A stretch of DNA of 64,000 bases. Source: Roseovarius arcticus (GTDB taxonomy: Bacteria > Pseudomonadota > Alphaproteobacteria > Rhodobacterales > Rhodobacteraceae). The translations under genes and the position numbers were made by a program. The notes under the pieces are model-generated. The model was not told the origin of the DNA, searched no databases, and saw nothing but the letters and a program-made list of their open reading frames with translations. This document shows, in pieces, positions 57,837 to 64,000 of this stretch; positions within the stretch are counted from its first letter, which is position 1; each line of letters begins with the position of its first letter. The stretch lies in assembly GCF_006125015.1 (NCBI RefSeq), contig NZ_SZZN01000001.1, forward strand, positions 1,488,001 through 1,552,000. Reading direction: 5' to 3'.

Positions 57837-58199
57837 ATGACCGAAAATCCACAACCCTTCGAGGGTATTCCACTGATCGCGCCCTCCTCGACCGGGCATC
57901 CGCAGTATGAGGCCATCGTGGCCGCGTGCCGGTCCGTGTTTGATCCAGAGATCCCGGTGAATATCTACGATCTGGGTCTGATCTACACCATCGACATTGA
58001 TGCCGAGAACGCGGTCAAGATTATCATGACGCTCACCGCCCCCGGCTGCCCCGTCGCGGGCGAAATGCCTGGATGGGTCGCAGATGCAATTGAACCGCTG
58101 GATGGCATCAAACAGGTCGACGTCGATCTGGTATGGGAGCCGCCCTGGGGTATGGACATGATGAGCGATGAAGCCCGGCTGGAACTCGGCTTTATGTAA
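57837..58199 (+). CDS. sufT: SufT-like Fe-S assembly protein (MIP18/DUF59 family)
   Basis: A 120-residue protein with the MIP18 core VFDPEIPVNIYDLGLIYTID and MTLTAPGCPVAGEMPGWVAD, in which Cys lies in the TAPGCP motif. In many bacteria this protein serves maturation of Fe-S proteins with the SUF system. No suf genes are adjacent here, but an IscA-type gene follows 1.5 kb later. AGGAA precedes the ATG. Confidence 0.93.
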   Translation: MTENPQPFEGIPLIAPSSTGHPQYEAIVAACRSVFDPEIPVNIYDLGLIYTIDIDAENAVKIIMTLTAPGCPVAGEMPGWVADAIEPLDGIKQVDVDLVWEPPWGMDMMSDEARLELGFM

Positions 58200-58200
58200 G

Positions 58201-58247
58201 GCAAGCGATTTTACTTGCTTTTTCTAAAAGCAAGTGATTAGGCTTGC
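58201..58247. promoter_or_regulatory. 47-bp array of four GCAAG/CTTGC boxes before satD
   Basis: GCAAG (58201), CTTGC (58214), GCAAG (58230), CTTGC (58243) have spacers of 8, 11 and 8 bp and are symmetric about 58224, forming a nested double palindrome. The inner pair lies in a longer stem, ACTTGCTTTT/AAAAGCAAGT (58213-58235). The array ends 2 bp before the satD start codon, so a bound protein or RNA fold would cover the ribosome site. The same array occurs before the next gene. Confidence 0.75.
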
Positions 58248-58249
58248 AC

Positions 58250-58867
58250 ATGAAATGGGCAGTTCTCACAGGTGATATTGTAGCGTCGTCGTCCATTGAG
58301 GCCGATGCGCTGGACGCTCTATTGCAGCATATTGAGCGGGTTTCGCTGGAAGCAGCGGCTTGGACCGGGCATGGCCCCAATATCATGACAGGCTTTGCAA
58401 GACGTGGTGGTGATGGCTGGCAAATGGCAATCAATCGCCCTGACCTTGCCCTCCGGTTGTCCCTCTATATCCGGGCGCAACTGCGCTTGCTGGATCCGCA
58501 GTATGCCACACGCATCGCGGCCGCAGCGGGGGATGGCGAGGTGCCAGAACAGCCGATGACGGATTTGAATAGCGCCCATGGCGCGGCCTTTACCGCATCT
58601 GGGCGCCTCTTGGAAAAGCTCGATGGTCACACCCTCATGGCACATGCAGATGGCGGCGCAATCGATGCGGCCTTTCGCCTTGCCGACTATATCTCGCAGA
58701 ATTGGACACAGGCTCAGGCCCGCTCGTTATGCCTGATGCTACCTCCCGGCGCTGGGCCTCGCCGCGTCGCTGCCGAAACGCTGGGTATCTCGCGCCAAGC
58801 AGTGGATCAGGCGTTGAACGGGGCCGGATATCCCGCGCTGATCGACGCGCTGGAGGCGATTGAATGA
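58250..58867 (+). CDS. SatD family protein with C-terminal HTH
   Basis: A 205-residue protein. WAVLTGDIVASSSIEADAL (start) and RRGGDGWQMAINRPDLALRL match the SatD family, followed by RLLEKLDGHTLM. The C-terminus RRVAAETLGISRQAVDQALN is a clear helix-turn-helix. ATG 58250 is used; a TTG at 58244 is the only longer start and would lie in the array. Function of the family is not established (named from a Streptococcus acid-tolerance locus). It is flanked by two identical box arrays and followed by its usual partner, DUF3307. Confidence 0.85.
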   Translation: MKWAVLTGDIVASSSIEADALDALLQHIERVSLEAAAWTGHGPNIMTGFARRGGDGWQMAINRPDLALRLSLYIRAQLRLLDPQYATRIAAAAGDGEVPEQPMTDLNSAHGAAFTASGRLLEKLDGHTLMAHADGGAIDAAFRLADYISQNWTQAQARSLCLMLPPGAGPRRVAAETLGISRQAVDQALNGAGYPALIDALEAIE

Positions 58868-58873
58868 GGTCGC

Positions 58874-58920
58874 GCAGGCATATTGGCTTGCATACGCCAA
58901 ATGCAAGCCAATCCACTTGC
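58874..58920. promoter_or_regulatory. Second 47-bp box array, before the DUF3307 gene
   Basis: GCAGG (58874, one mismatch), CTTGC (58887), GCAAG (58903) and CTTGC (58916), with the same 8-11-8 spacing as the array at 58201-58247. The inner part is an exact 12-bp inverted repeat, ATTGGCTTGCAT (58882)/ATGCAAGCCAAT (58901). It starts 6 bp after satD and ends 20 bp before the DUF3307 start. Confidence 0.75.
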
Positions 58921-58940
58921 CTTAGCTGGAGGCCTACGTA

Positions 58941-59660
58941 ATGATTGAGACGTTCACCGCGCTTATCTTTGCCCACGTCCTCGCCGATTTCGTCCTGCAA
59001 ACGGCGTGGATCAATGCACAAAAGCGTCGTATTCCGGTGATGATGCTGCACGGCGCGCTGGTACTGGTCTGCGCACAGGCCGCGACCGGACAATGGGCCA
59101 GCCCTTGGCTACTAGCGCTGGCTGCTGTGCATGTGGTGATTGACGCCGCCAAGATCCGGGGCGGCTTTCACCACTTTCGCGGCTTTGTCATCGATCAGGC
59201 AGCGCACATCGTTACACTGGTGATCGTGGCCGTTGCCGCACCCGGACTATGGGCCACGGGCCAGTGGGCCGCCCTGCCCGCGCTACTGCCGCTGATGGCG
59301 ATTGCATCGGGTCTGGTAGTCACGCTCACGGCGGGGCAATACGCGGTGGCGCTGCTTATGCGTCCGCATGGAAACCGTATCCGCAACAATGGCTTGCGCG
59401 AAGGTGGTCGGCAGATCGGCCTTTTGGAGCGAGGCCTGATATTCGCCCTTATCATGCTGGGGCAGCCGCTTGGCGTTGGCTTTCTTATTGCTGCGAAATC
59501 CATCCTGCGCTTTGGCACCGCCGCCCGCGATCAGCGTACGGCAGAATACGTCATTATCGGCACGCTGGCCTCATTCGGCTGGGCCATTCTGACAGCCGAG
59601 ACGGTGCGCTGGGCACTAACGCACCTACCGCCGCTTGAGATCGCAGGCCTAAGCCCCTAG
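58941..59660 (+). CDS. DUF3307 family membrane protein
   Basis: A 239-residue membrane protein with about six hydrophobic segments. FTALIFAHVLADFVLQTAWI, HGALVLVCAQ and AAVHVVIDAAKIRG are the conserved N-terminal blocks of DUF3307; the LERGLIFALIMLGQPLGVGF segment near the end is also typical. No activity is known. In many bacteria it lies beside satD, as here, so the two likely act together, possibly with SatD controlling this membrane component. TGGAGG at 58926 supports the ATG. Confidence 0.88.
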   Translation: MIETFTALIFAHVLADFVLQTAWINAQKRRIPVMMLHGALVLVCAQAATGQWASPWLLALAAVHVVIDAAKIRGGFHHFRGFVIDQAAHIVTLVIVAVAAPGLWATGQWAALPALLPLMAIASGLVVTLTAGQYAVALLMRPHGNRIRNNGLREGGRQIGLLERGLIFALIMLGQPLGVGFLIAAKSILRFGTAARDQRTAEYVIIGTLASFGWAILTAETVRWALTHLPPLEIAGLSP

Positions 59661-59688
59661 ATTACGTGCAAAGGCAAAGGATCGTAAA

Positions 59689-60039
59689 ATGTTCGGCATC
59701 CCCGGCAAGCAAGCCGTCACAATCACTGACCGCGCAGCGGGGCAGATCGCAAAACTAATGGCCAAGGACGGGCATCAGGGACTGCGCATCGGCGTCAAAA
59801 AAGGCGGCTGTGCGGGCATGGAATATACCATGGATTACGTCACCGAGGTGGACCCCAACGACGAGGTCGTTGAGGAAGCAGGCGCGCGCGTGATGATTGC
59901 GCCAATGGCGCAGATGTTCCTTTTTGGCACGCAGATCGACTACGAGGTCAGCTTGCTCGAATCCGGCTTCCGCTTTAACAACCCCAATGTCACCGAGGCC
60001 TGCGGCTGCGGCGAGTCCATAAAGTTTGCCGATATGTAA
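59689..60039 (+). CDS. IscA/HesB-family Fe-S carrier
   Basis: A 116-residue A-type carrier. GLRIGVKKGGCAGMEYTMDY contains the first Cys; NNPNVTEACGCGESIKF contains the C-terminal CGC pair, giving the usual three-Cys set. It binds and passes iron-sulfur clusters. The exact subtype (SufA, IscA or ErpA) is not decided by sequence alone. It stands 28 bp after the DUF3307 gene. Confidence 0.93.
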   Translation: MFGIPGKQAVTITDRAAGQIAKLMAKDGHQGLRIGVKKGGCAGMEYTMDYVTEVDPNDEVVEEAGARVMIAPMAQMFLFGTQIDYEVSLLESGFRFNNPNVTEACGCGESIKFADM

Positions 60040-60147
60040 ATTTCGCCGCGTAGTCCATTGATATTGATGCTTATTGGCCGCCATACGCCACCTTGCAAAG
60101 CAACCGCGCTTCGGCGATGATTGAAGCTGGTTTTTATCGGAGGCGAC

Positions 60148-60903
60148 ATGCGGCGAAAACTGGCAGCGGGCAATTGGAAGATGAATGGCGGCAACGCGGA
60201 ATTGGATGGCCTGCGCACGCTAAGCCAGATCCACTCCGGTGCCGCCATTGATATTCTCATCTGCCCGCCCTTTACACTGATCGCCGCCGCCGCAGAGTGT
60301 GCGGGATCCATCGCGATTGGGGGCCAGAATTGCCACTCAGACGCATCCGGCGCGCATACGGGAGACATCTCGGCCCAAATGCTGGCCGATGTCGGCGCGA
60401 GCGCCGTAATTCTGGGCCATTCCGAGCGGCGCGCAGATCACAGCGAGACGAGCGAAGATGTCCGCGCCAAGGCCCATGCCGCCCATGCCGCCGGGCTGAT
60501 TACAATCATCTGCGTCGGCGAAAGCTTGGACCAACGCGAGGCGCAGAACACCCTTGATATCATCGGTGGGCAGCTATCCACCTCGGTGCCGGACACCGCA
60601 ACTGGCGAAAACACGGTGATCGCGTATGAGCCATGCTGGGCTATCGGCACAGGCCTGACGCCCACGACCGATCAGATCGGTGACGTGCATGATTTTATCC
60701 GAACGCGACTGGAAAAGCGGCTCGGCACGGGCGCGGGACGCTCGATCCGGCTGCTCTATGGTGGATCGGTCAAGGCTGCCAACGCCGCCGAGATCTTTGC
60801 CGTGTCAAACGTGGACGGGGCACTGGTCGGGGGCGCCAGCCTGAAATCGGATGATTTCTCGCCAATCATCAGTGCCTTGGAGGCCGCAGCTAACGTATCA
60901 TAG
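60148..60903 (+). CDS. tpiA: Triose-phosphate isomerase
   Basis: A 251-residue TIM-barrel enzyme of glycolysis. [11 protein letters not shown] carries the catalytic Lys, [20 protein letters not shown] the catalytic His, [19 protein letters not shown] the catalytic Glu, and [30 protein letters not shown] the phosphate loop. GGAGG stands 6 bp before the ATG at 60148; an upstream TTG reading is not needed. Its 3' end overlaps the convergent Lrp gene by 6 bp. Confidence 0.97.
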   Translation: MRRKLAAGNWKMNGGNAELDGLRTLSQIHSGAAIDILICPPFTLIAAAAECAGSIAIGGQNCHSDASGAHTGDISAQMLADVGASAVILGHSERRADHSETSEDVRAKAHAAHAAGLITIICVGESLDQREAQNTLDIIGGQLSTSVPDTATGENTVIAYEPCWAIGTGLTPTTDQIGDVHDFIRTRLEKRLGTGAGRSIRLLYGGSVKAANAAEIFAVSNVDGALVGGASLKSDDFSPIISALEAAANVS

Positions 60904-61359
60904 CGGCAGAACGGTGGTTGATTTAATCTCTTCCATCGACAGCAACGCGGTAACGTTATGAACCTTCACCTCTGAAATCAGCGCTTGATAGAACGTGTCG
61001 TAGGCGCGCGCGTTTTCGACCCTAACCTTAAGGATGTAGTCGATATCACCCGCGAGGCGGTGCGCCTCCTGCACTTCGGGCCTGCCTTGCAGCGCACGCA
61101 AAAATGCCTTCTGCCACGCTGCGTCATGTTCGGACGTGCGGATCAGGACAAAGAAGCACGCCTCGAATCCCAGCTTTTCCGCGTCCAGCAGATAGGTCTG
61201 GTGGCGGATCACGCCGACCTCGCGCATTTTGCGGATGCGATTCCAGACGGGCGTCTTGGAACTGCCCACCAATTTGGCAATATCGTCCAGCGATTGCCCG
61301 CCATCCGCCTGTAATTCAGCGAGAATTTTCCGATCCAGATCATCCAGACGAACAGCCAT
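60898..61359 (-). CDS. Lrp/AsnC family transcriptional regulator (second)
   Basis: A 153-residue regulator: [20 protein letters not shown] and [20 protein letters not shown] form the winged HTH, and [18 protein letters not shown] the RAM effector domain. ATG 61359 matches the usual length; a longer start at 61416 adds residues with no domain. It is divergent from the siroheme/sulfite reductase genes and is a likely, though unproven, regulator of them; in related bacteria an Lrp gene occupies the same position. Confidence 0.93.
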   Translation of the reverse strand: MAVRLDDLDRKILAELQADGGQSLDDIAKLVGSSKTPVWNRIRKMREVGVIRHQTYLLDAEKLGFEACFFVLIRTSEHDAAWQKAFLRALQGRPEVQEAHRLAGDIDYILKVRVENARAYDTFYQALISEVKVHNVTALLSMEEIKSTTVLPL

Positions 61360-61499
61360 GCTGGTTTTCCTCGTTCTGTAGAATTTTACCATTGCGCAGT
61401 GGGTGAAGTGGAACAAATTTCCTTATTCACCCAGCCCCATGGCGTAATGGTGGGAATATTTTCTATATATGAGGCTAAGTCAAACGGAATGGACAGGTC

Positions 61500-62486
61500 T
61501 TGAGACATTTTCCCATCTTCATCGCATTGCAGGGCCGCCGGGTCGTAGTGTCAGGGGGCGGTGACGCCGCTCTGGCCAAGCTGCGCCTGCTGATGAAGAC
61601 CGAGGCACACCTGACCGTGTTCGCACCCGCGCCCGCACCTGAGATTTGCGAATGGGACGCGAATGGCCACCTCGCGCTGGTGCGCCGCTCAATGGCGTCC
61701 GGCGATGCGCTAGGCGCCGCGCTGTTTTATGCCGCCGATGAGGATGCGGCTGAGGATGCCCGCACAACTGCGCTGGCCCGCGCCGACGGCGCGCTGACAA
61801 ATATCGTCGACAATCTGGAGGACAGCCAGTTCATCACGCCCGCCATCGTGGACCGTGACCCAGTGACCGTCGCCATCGGGACCGAGGGCACCGCCCCCGT
61901 GCTAGCCCGCGCGATCAAGGCTGACATCGAGCGGATGCTGCCGACCACGCTTGGACCGCTTGCGCGCGCCGCACGCGCCTTTCGCGGCATGGCCGAGGCG
62001 CTTCCGATGGGCCGCGCGCGCCGCACGTTCTGGAGCGGATTCTTCTTCTCCACCGGGCCTGATGCGTTGGATCGGGACAGCAGCGCCAATCTGGGCAAAG
62101 TGCTGGAGGCCGATCTGGCGCAACATCTGAATCAAACCCAACCCGCCGGCCGCATCACCTTTGCGGTCGTCGCAAGCCCCGATCCAGAGCTGCTACCGCA
62201 GAAAACCCGACGCATCCTGCACGAGGCGGATCTGGTGCTGCACGGCACGCATATCGCGACCGAAGTGTTGGATCTGGCCCGGCGCGAGGCAACTTTTGGT
62301 GCGCTGCCCGGCACTGCGCAGCCGCTGATTAATGCGGCTATGCGGGGCGATCATGTCATATGCCTTTGCCCTGCTGCCCCCGACCCCAGACAGGTTATGT
62401 CCTGCCGCCACGCTGGCCTACCGCCGCAAATCATACCGGGCATCGCGCCCATCCCAACCTTCGCCCTACTAGAGGAGAGCGCCTGA
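61500..62486 (+). CDS. cysG: Siroheme synthase-like protein with truncated methyltransferase part
   Basis: A 328-residue protein. Residues 1 to about 210 are the CysG N-terminal bifunctional dehydrogenase/ferrochelatase: FIALQGRRVVVSGGGDAALA as NAD-binding motif, NIVDNLEDSQFITPAIVDRD, and GPLARAARAFRGMAEALPMG. It converts precorrin-2 to siroheme. Residues about 215-328 resemble only the first half of the SAM-dependent uroporphyrinogen methyltransferase (VASPDPELLPQKTRRILHEA for GAGPGDPELLT; GLPPQIIPGIAPIPT at the end), so that activity is probably absent. It starts at TTG 61500, as no ATG is available. It overlaps the DUF2849 gene by one base. Confidence 0.88.
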   Translation: MRHFPIFIALQGRRVVVSGGGDAALAKLRLLMKTEAHLTVFAPAPAPEICEWDANGHLALVRRSMASGDALGAALFYAADEDAAEDARTTALARADGALTNIVDNLEDSQFITPAIVDRDPVTVAIGTEGTAPVLARAIKADIERMLPTTLGPLARAARAFRGMAEALPMGRARRTFWSGFFFSTGPDALDRDSSANLGKVLEADLAQHLNQTQPAGRITFAVVASPDPELLPQKTRRILHEADLVLHGTHIATEVLDLARREATFGALPGTAQPLINAAMRGDHVICLCPAAPDPRQVMSCRHAGLPPQIIPGIAPIPTFALLEESA

Positions 62487-62788
62487 TGCCCCGCGAGTTC
62501 ACCCCCAAGGTCGTCACCGCAAACACATTGTTGAAAGGCGACGTTGTCTATCTGGCCGCCGATGACAGCTGGACGCCGCATCTGGCGCTGGCCGACATCC
62601 TGACCGATGAGGCGGACGCCGATCTACGCGTGCTGGACGCGCAGGCCCGCGCCGCTGAGGTCGTTGGCGTCTATCTGGCCGATATGACCCCCACTGCCAG
62701 TGGCCCCGAGCCGACCCATTTTCGTGAGGATTTCCGCCGGACCGGACCCTCAAACTACTTCCATGGCAAGCAGGCGGACCCAAGCTGA
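62486..62788 (+). CDS. DUF2849 family protein
   Basis: A 100-residue soluble protein beginning MPREFTPKVVTANTLLKGDV, with DLRVLDAQARAAEVVGVYLA and HFREDFRRTGPSNYFHGKQ in order. This family is regularly found between siroheme synthase and sulfite reductase in alphaproteobacteria. Function unknown; a role in sulfite reduction is inferred from position. AGAGGAGAGC precedes the ATG. It shares one base with the previous gene and overlaps the next (TGATG at 62786). Confidence 0.92.
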   Translation: MPREFTPKVVTANTLLKGDVVYLAADDSWTPHLALADILTDEADADLRVLDAQARAAEVVGVYLADMTPTASGPEPTHFREDFRRTGPSNYFHGKQADPS

Positions 62789-64000
62789 TGTATACCTATA
62801 CCGAATTTGACGCCGCCTTCGTCGCCGAGCGTAACCGCCAGTTTCGCGCGCAGGTCGCGCGGCGGGTCGACGGCTCGCTGACCGAGGACGAGTTCAAGCC
62901 GCTACGCCTGATGAACGGACTCTATCTGCAACTGCACGCCTATATGCTGCGCGTCGCGATCCCCTACGGCACGCTGAACGCGCGCCAGATGCGCCAGTTG
63001 GCCATGATCGCAGAGCGGTGGGACAAGGGTTATGGCCATTTTACCACGCGCCAGAACATCCAGTTTAACTGGCCCGAGCTGGCAGATGTACCTGACATTC
63101 TGGATGCGCTTGGCGAGGTGCAGATGCACGCGATCCAGACCAGCGGCAACACGATCCGCAACGTCACGGCAGATCATTTCGCCGGCGCCGCCGCTGATGA
63201 GGTCGCCGACCCGCGCCCCATCGCGGAGCTGATCCGCCAATGGTCGACCGATCATCCGGAATTTCAATTCCTTCCGCGCAAATTCAAGGTCGCTGTAACC
63301 GGCAGCCCGATGGACCGCGCCGTGACACTGGCGCACGATATCGGACTGCGCATCGTTCGCCGCGACGGCCAGATCGGCTATCAGGTGCTGGTTGGCGGCG
63401 GTCTGGGCCGCACGCCCATGATCGGCAAAGTCCTGCATGATTTCCTGCCGGAGGAGGATCTGCTGCCTTACATCGAGGCGGTCGTCAGCGTCTGGAACAC
63501 GATCGGGCGGCGCGACAACAAGTTCAAAGCGCGCATCAAGATCACCGTCCACGAGCATGGCATCGACGATATCCGCGCCCGCGTCGACGCGCGCTACGCG
63601 CTGATCCGGCCACAGTTCACTGGCATCGACCAGCAGATGCTGGGCGCGATCCGCAATGATTTTGCTGCGCCCGTGTTTCGCGTGGCGCCGGCGGATAACT
63701 ACGGCGCCGTGCGCGCCGCCGATCCGGTCTTTCGCGCATGGGCGGATACGAACCTCTCCGAGCACCGGGCGCCGGGATATTCCATCGTATCAATCAGCCT
63801 CAAGGCGCATGGCGAGACTCCGGGCGATGCCAGCGCAGACCAAATGCGTGTGATGGCGGATCTGGCCGAACGCTTTGGCCATGACGAGTTGCGCATTAGC
63901 CACGAGCAGAACGTGATCTTGCCACATGTGCACCAGTCCGATCTGCCTGCCGTCCATGCCGCGCTACGTGCTGCGCGTCTCGCGACCGCCAATATAGGCC
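62788..64000 (+). CDS. Nitrite/sulfite reductase, N-terminal part (gene runs off the window)
   Basis: About 404 residues are readable. MYTYTEFDAAFVAERNRQF starts the protein; LNARQMRQLAMIAERWDKGY and GHFTTRQNIQFNWPELADVP contain the substrate-binding Arg region of the ferredoxin-like half. LPRKFKVAVTGSP and NTIGRRDNKFKARIKI lie in the next domain. The Fe4S4-siroheme Cys clusters of the C-terminal region lie beyond the window or near its end. It probably reduces sulfite to sulfide for cysteine synthesis, given the siroheme synthase upstream. Continues past 64000. Confidence 0.93.
   Translation, partial: MYTYTEFDAAFVAERNRQFRAQVARRVDGSLTEDEFKPLRLMNGLYLQLHAYMLRVAIPYGTLNARQMRQLAMIAERWDKGYGHFTTRQNIQFNWPELADVPDILDALGEVQMHAIQTSGNTIRNVTADHFAGAAADEVADPRPIAELIRQWSTDHPEFQFLPRKFKVAVTGSPMDRAVTLAHDIGLRIVRRDGQIGYQVLVGGGLGRTPMIGKVLHDFLPEEDLLPYIEAVVSVWNTIGRRDNKFKARIKITVHEHGIDDIRARVDARYALIRPQFTGIDQQMLGAIRNDFAAPVFRVAPADNYGAVRAADPVFRAWADTNLSEHRAPGYSIVSISLKAHGETPGDASADQMRVMADLAERFGHDELRISHEQNVILPHVHQSDLPAVHAALRAARLATANIG

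Noticed and set aside
61360-61499. Operator between lrp and cysG
   Set aside because: GGAA-N5-TTCC and GTAGAATTTTAC are weak, imperfect inverted motifs; no perfect palindrome as at 7395.

Overview
The window looks like chromosomal DNA of an alphaproteobacterium of the family Rhodobacteraceae (Roseobacter-type marine bacterium). This rests on dense high-GC coding, many TRAP transporters, families common in that group (DUF6356, DUF2849 next to nitrite/sulfite reductase, a Hint-domain protein, PAS_5), and a cuckoo-type small RNA with CUCCUCCC loops. Both edges cut genes: a Hint-domain protein on the left and a nitrite/sulfite reductase on the right. No rRNA, tRNA, CRISPR array or prophage was seen. 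One complete insertion sequence is present.

Layout. 0-7 kb: Hint-protein fragment, an atypical SDR, an SSS-family symporter, an orphan ABC ATPase, then tatA-tatB-tatC-DUF815 as a tight operon. 7-14 kb: Lrp/AsnC regulator with a perfect palindrome, DUF6356 protein, icd, DsbA-like thioredoxin-fold protein, entericidin-like lipoprotein, YejA-like peptide-binding protein, an orphan small-RNA candidate, bdhA and a patatin. 14-18 kb: DUF502, a structured rpsB leader, rpsB-tsf, a membrane protein and aroQ. 18-25 kb: a complete malonate uptake and activation operon (matR divergent from matP-matQ-matM-matA-matB). 25-38 kb: an accessory catabolic region with 3-hydroxyanthranilate dioxygenase, a second TRAP transporter, LysR, aspartate dehydrogenase, a lone molybdenum hydroxylase large subunit and an unusual DHDPS-family protein. 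An ISNCY-type element follows with a 5-bp target duplication, then RidA with an FAD amine oxidase, and glutaryl-CoA dehydrogenase with its LysR.

38-50 kb: gamma carbonic anhydrase-gmk-yicC, a PAS protein, a cuckoo-like sRNA locus, class II DAHP synthase, a GlxA-type regulator, a soluble aldose dehydrogenase, and the isoprenoid operon xseB-ispA-dxs. 50-64 kb: an APH-fold kinase, lon, tgt, SPFH-NfeD pair, a fused RimB-RimK protein, a sufT-like gene, a satD-DUF3307 cassette, an IscA-type protein, tpiA, a second Lrp, and the start of the assimilatory sulfite locus (cysG-like, DUF2849, sulfite reductase).

Strongest candidate for something undescribed: the satD-DUF3307 cassette (58.2-59.7 kb). A 47-bp array of four GCAAG/CTTGC boxes with 13-16-13 spacing lies directly before satD. 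It recurs with the same spacing directly before the DUF3307 gene. SatD itself ends in a helix-turn-helix, so it may be the autoregulator. Other notable points are the cuckoo-like sRNA, an orphan terminator that implies another sRNA, the RimB-RimK fusion, a junction-like rpsB leader, a truncated siroheme synthase, and enzymes of the SDR and DHDPS families that lack their usual catalytic residues.
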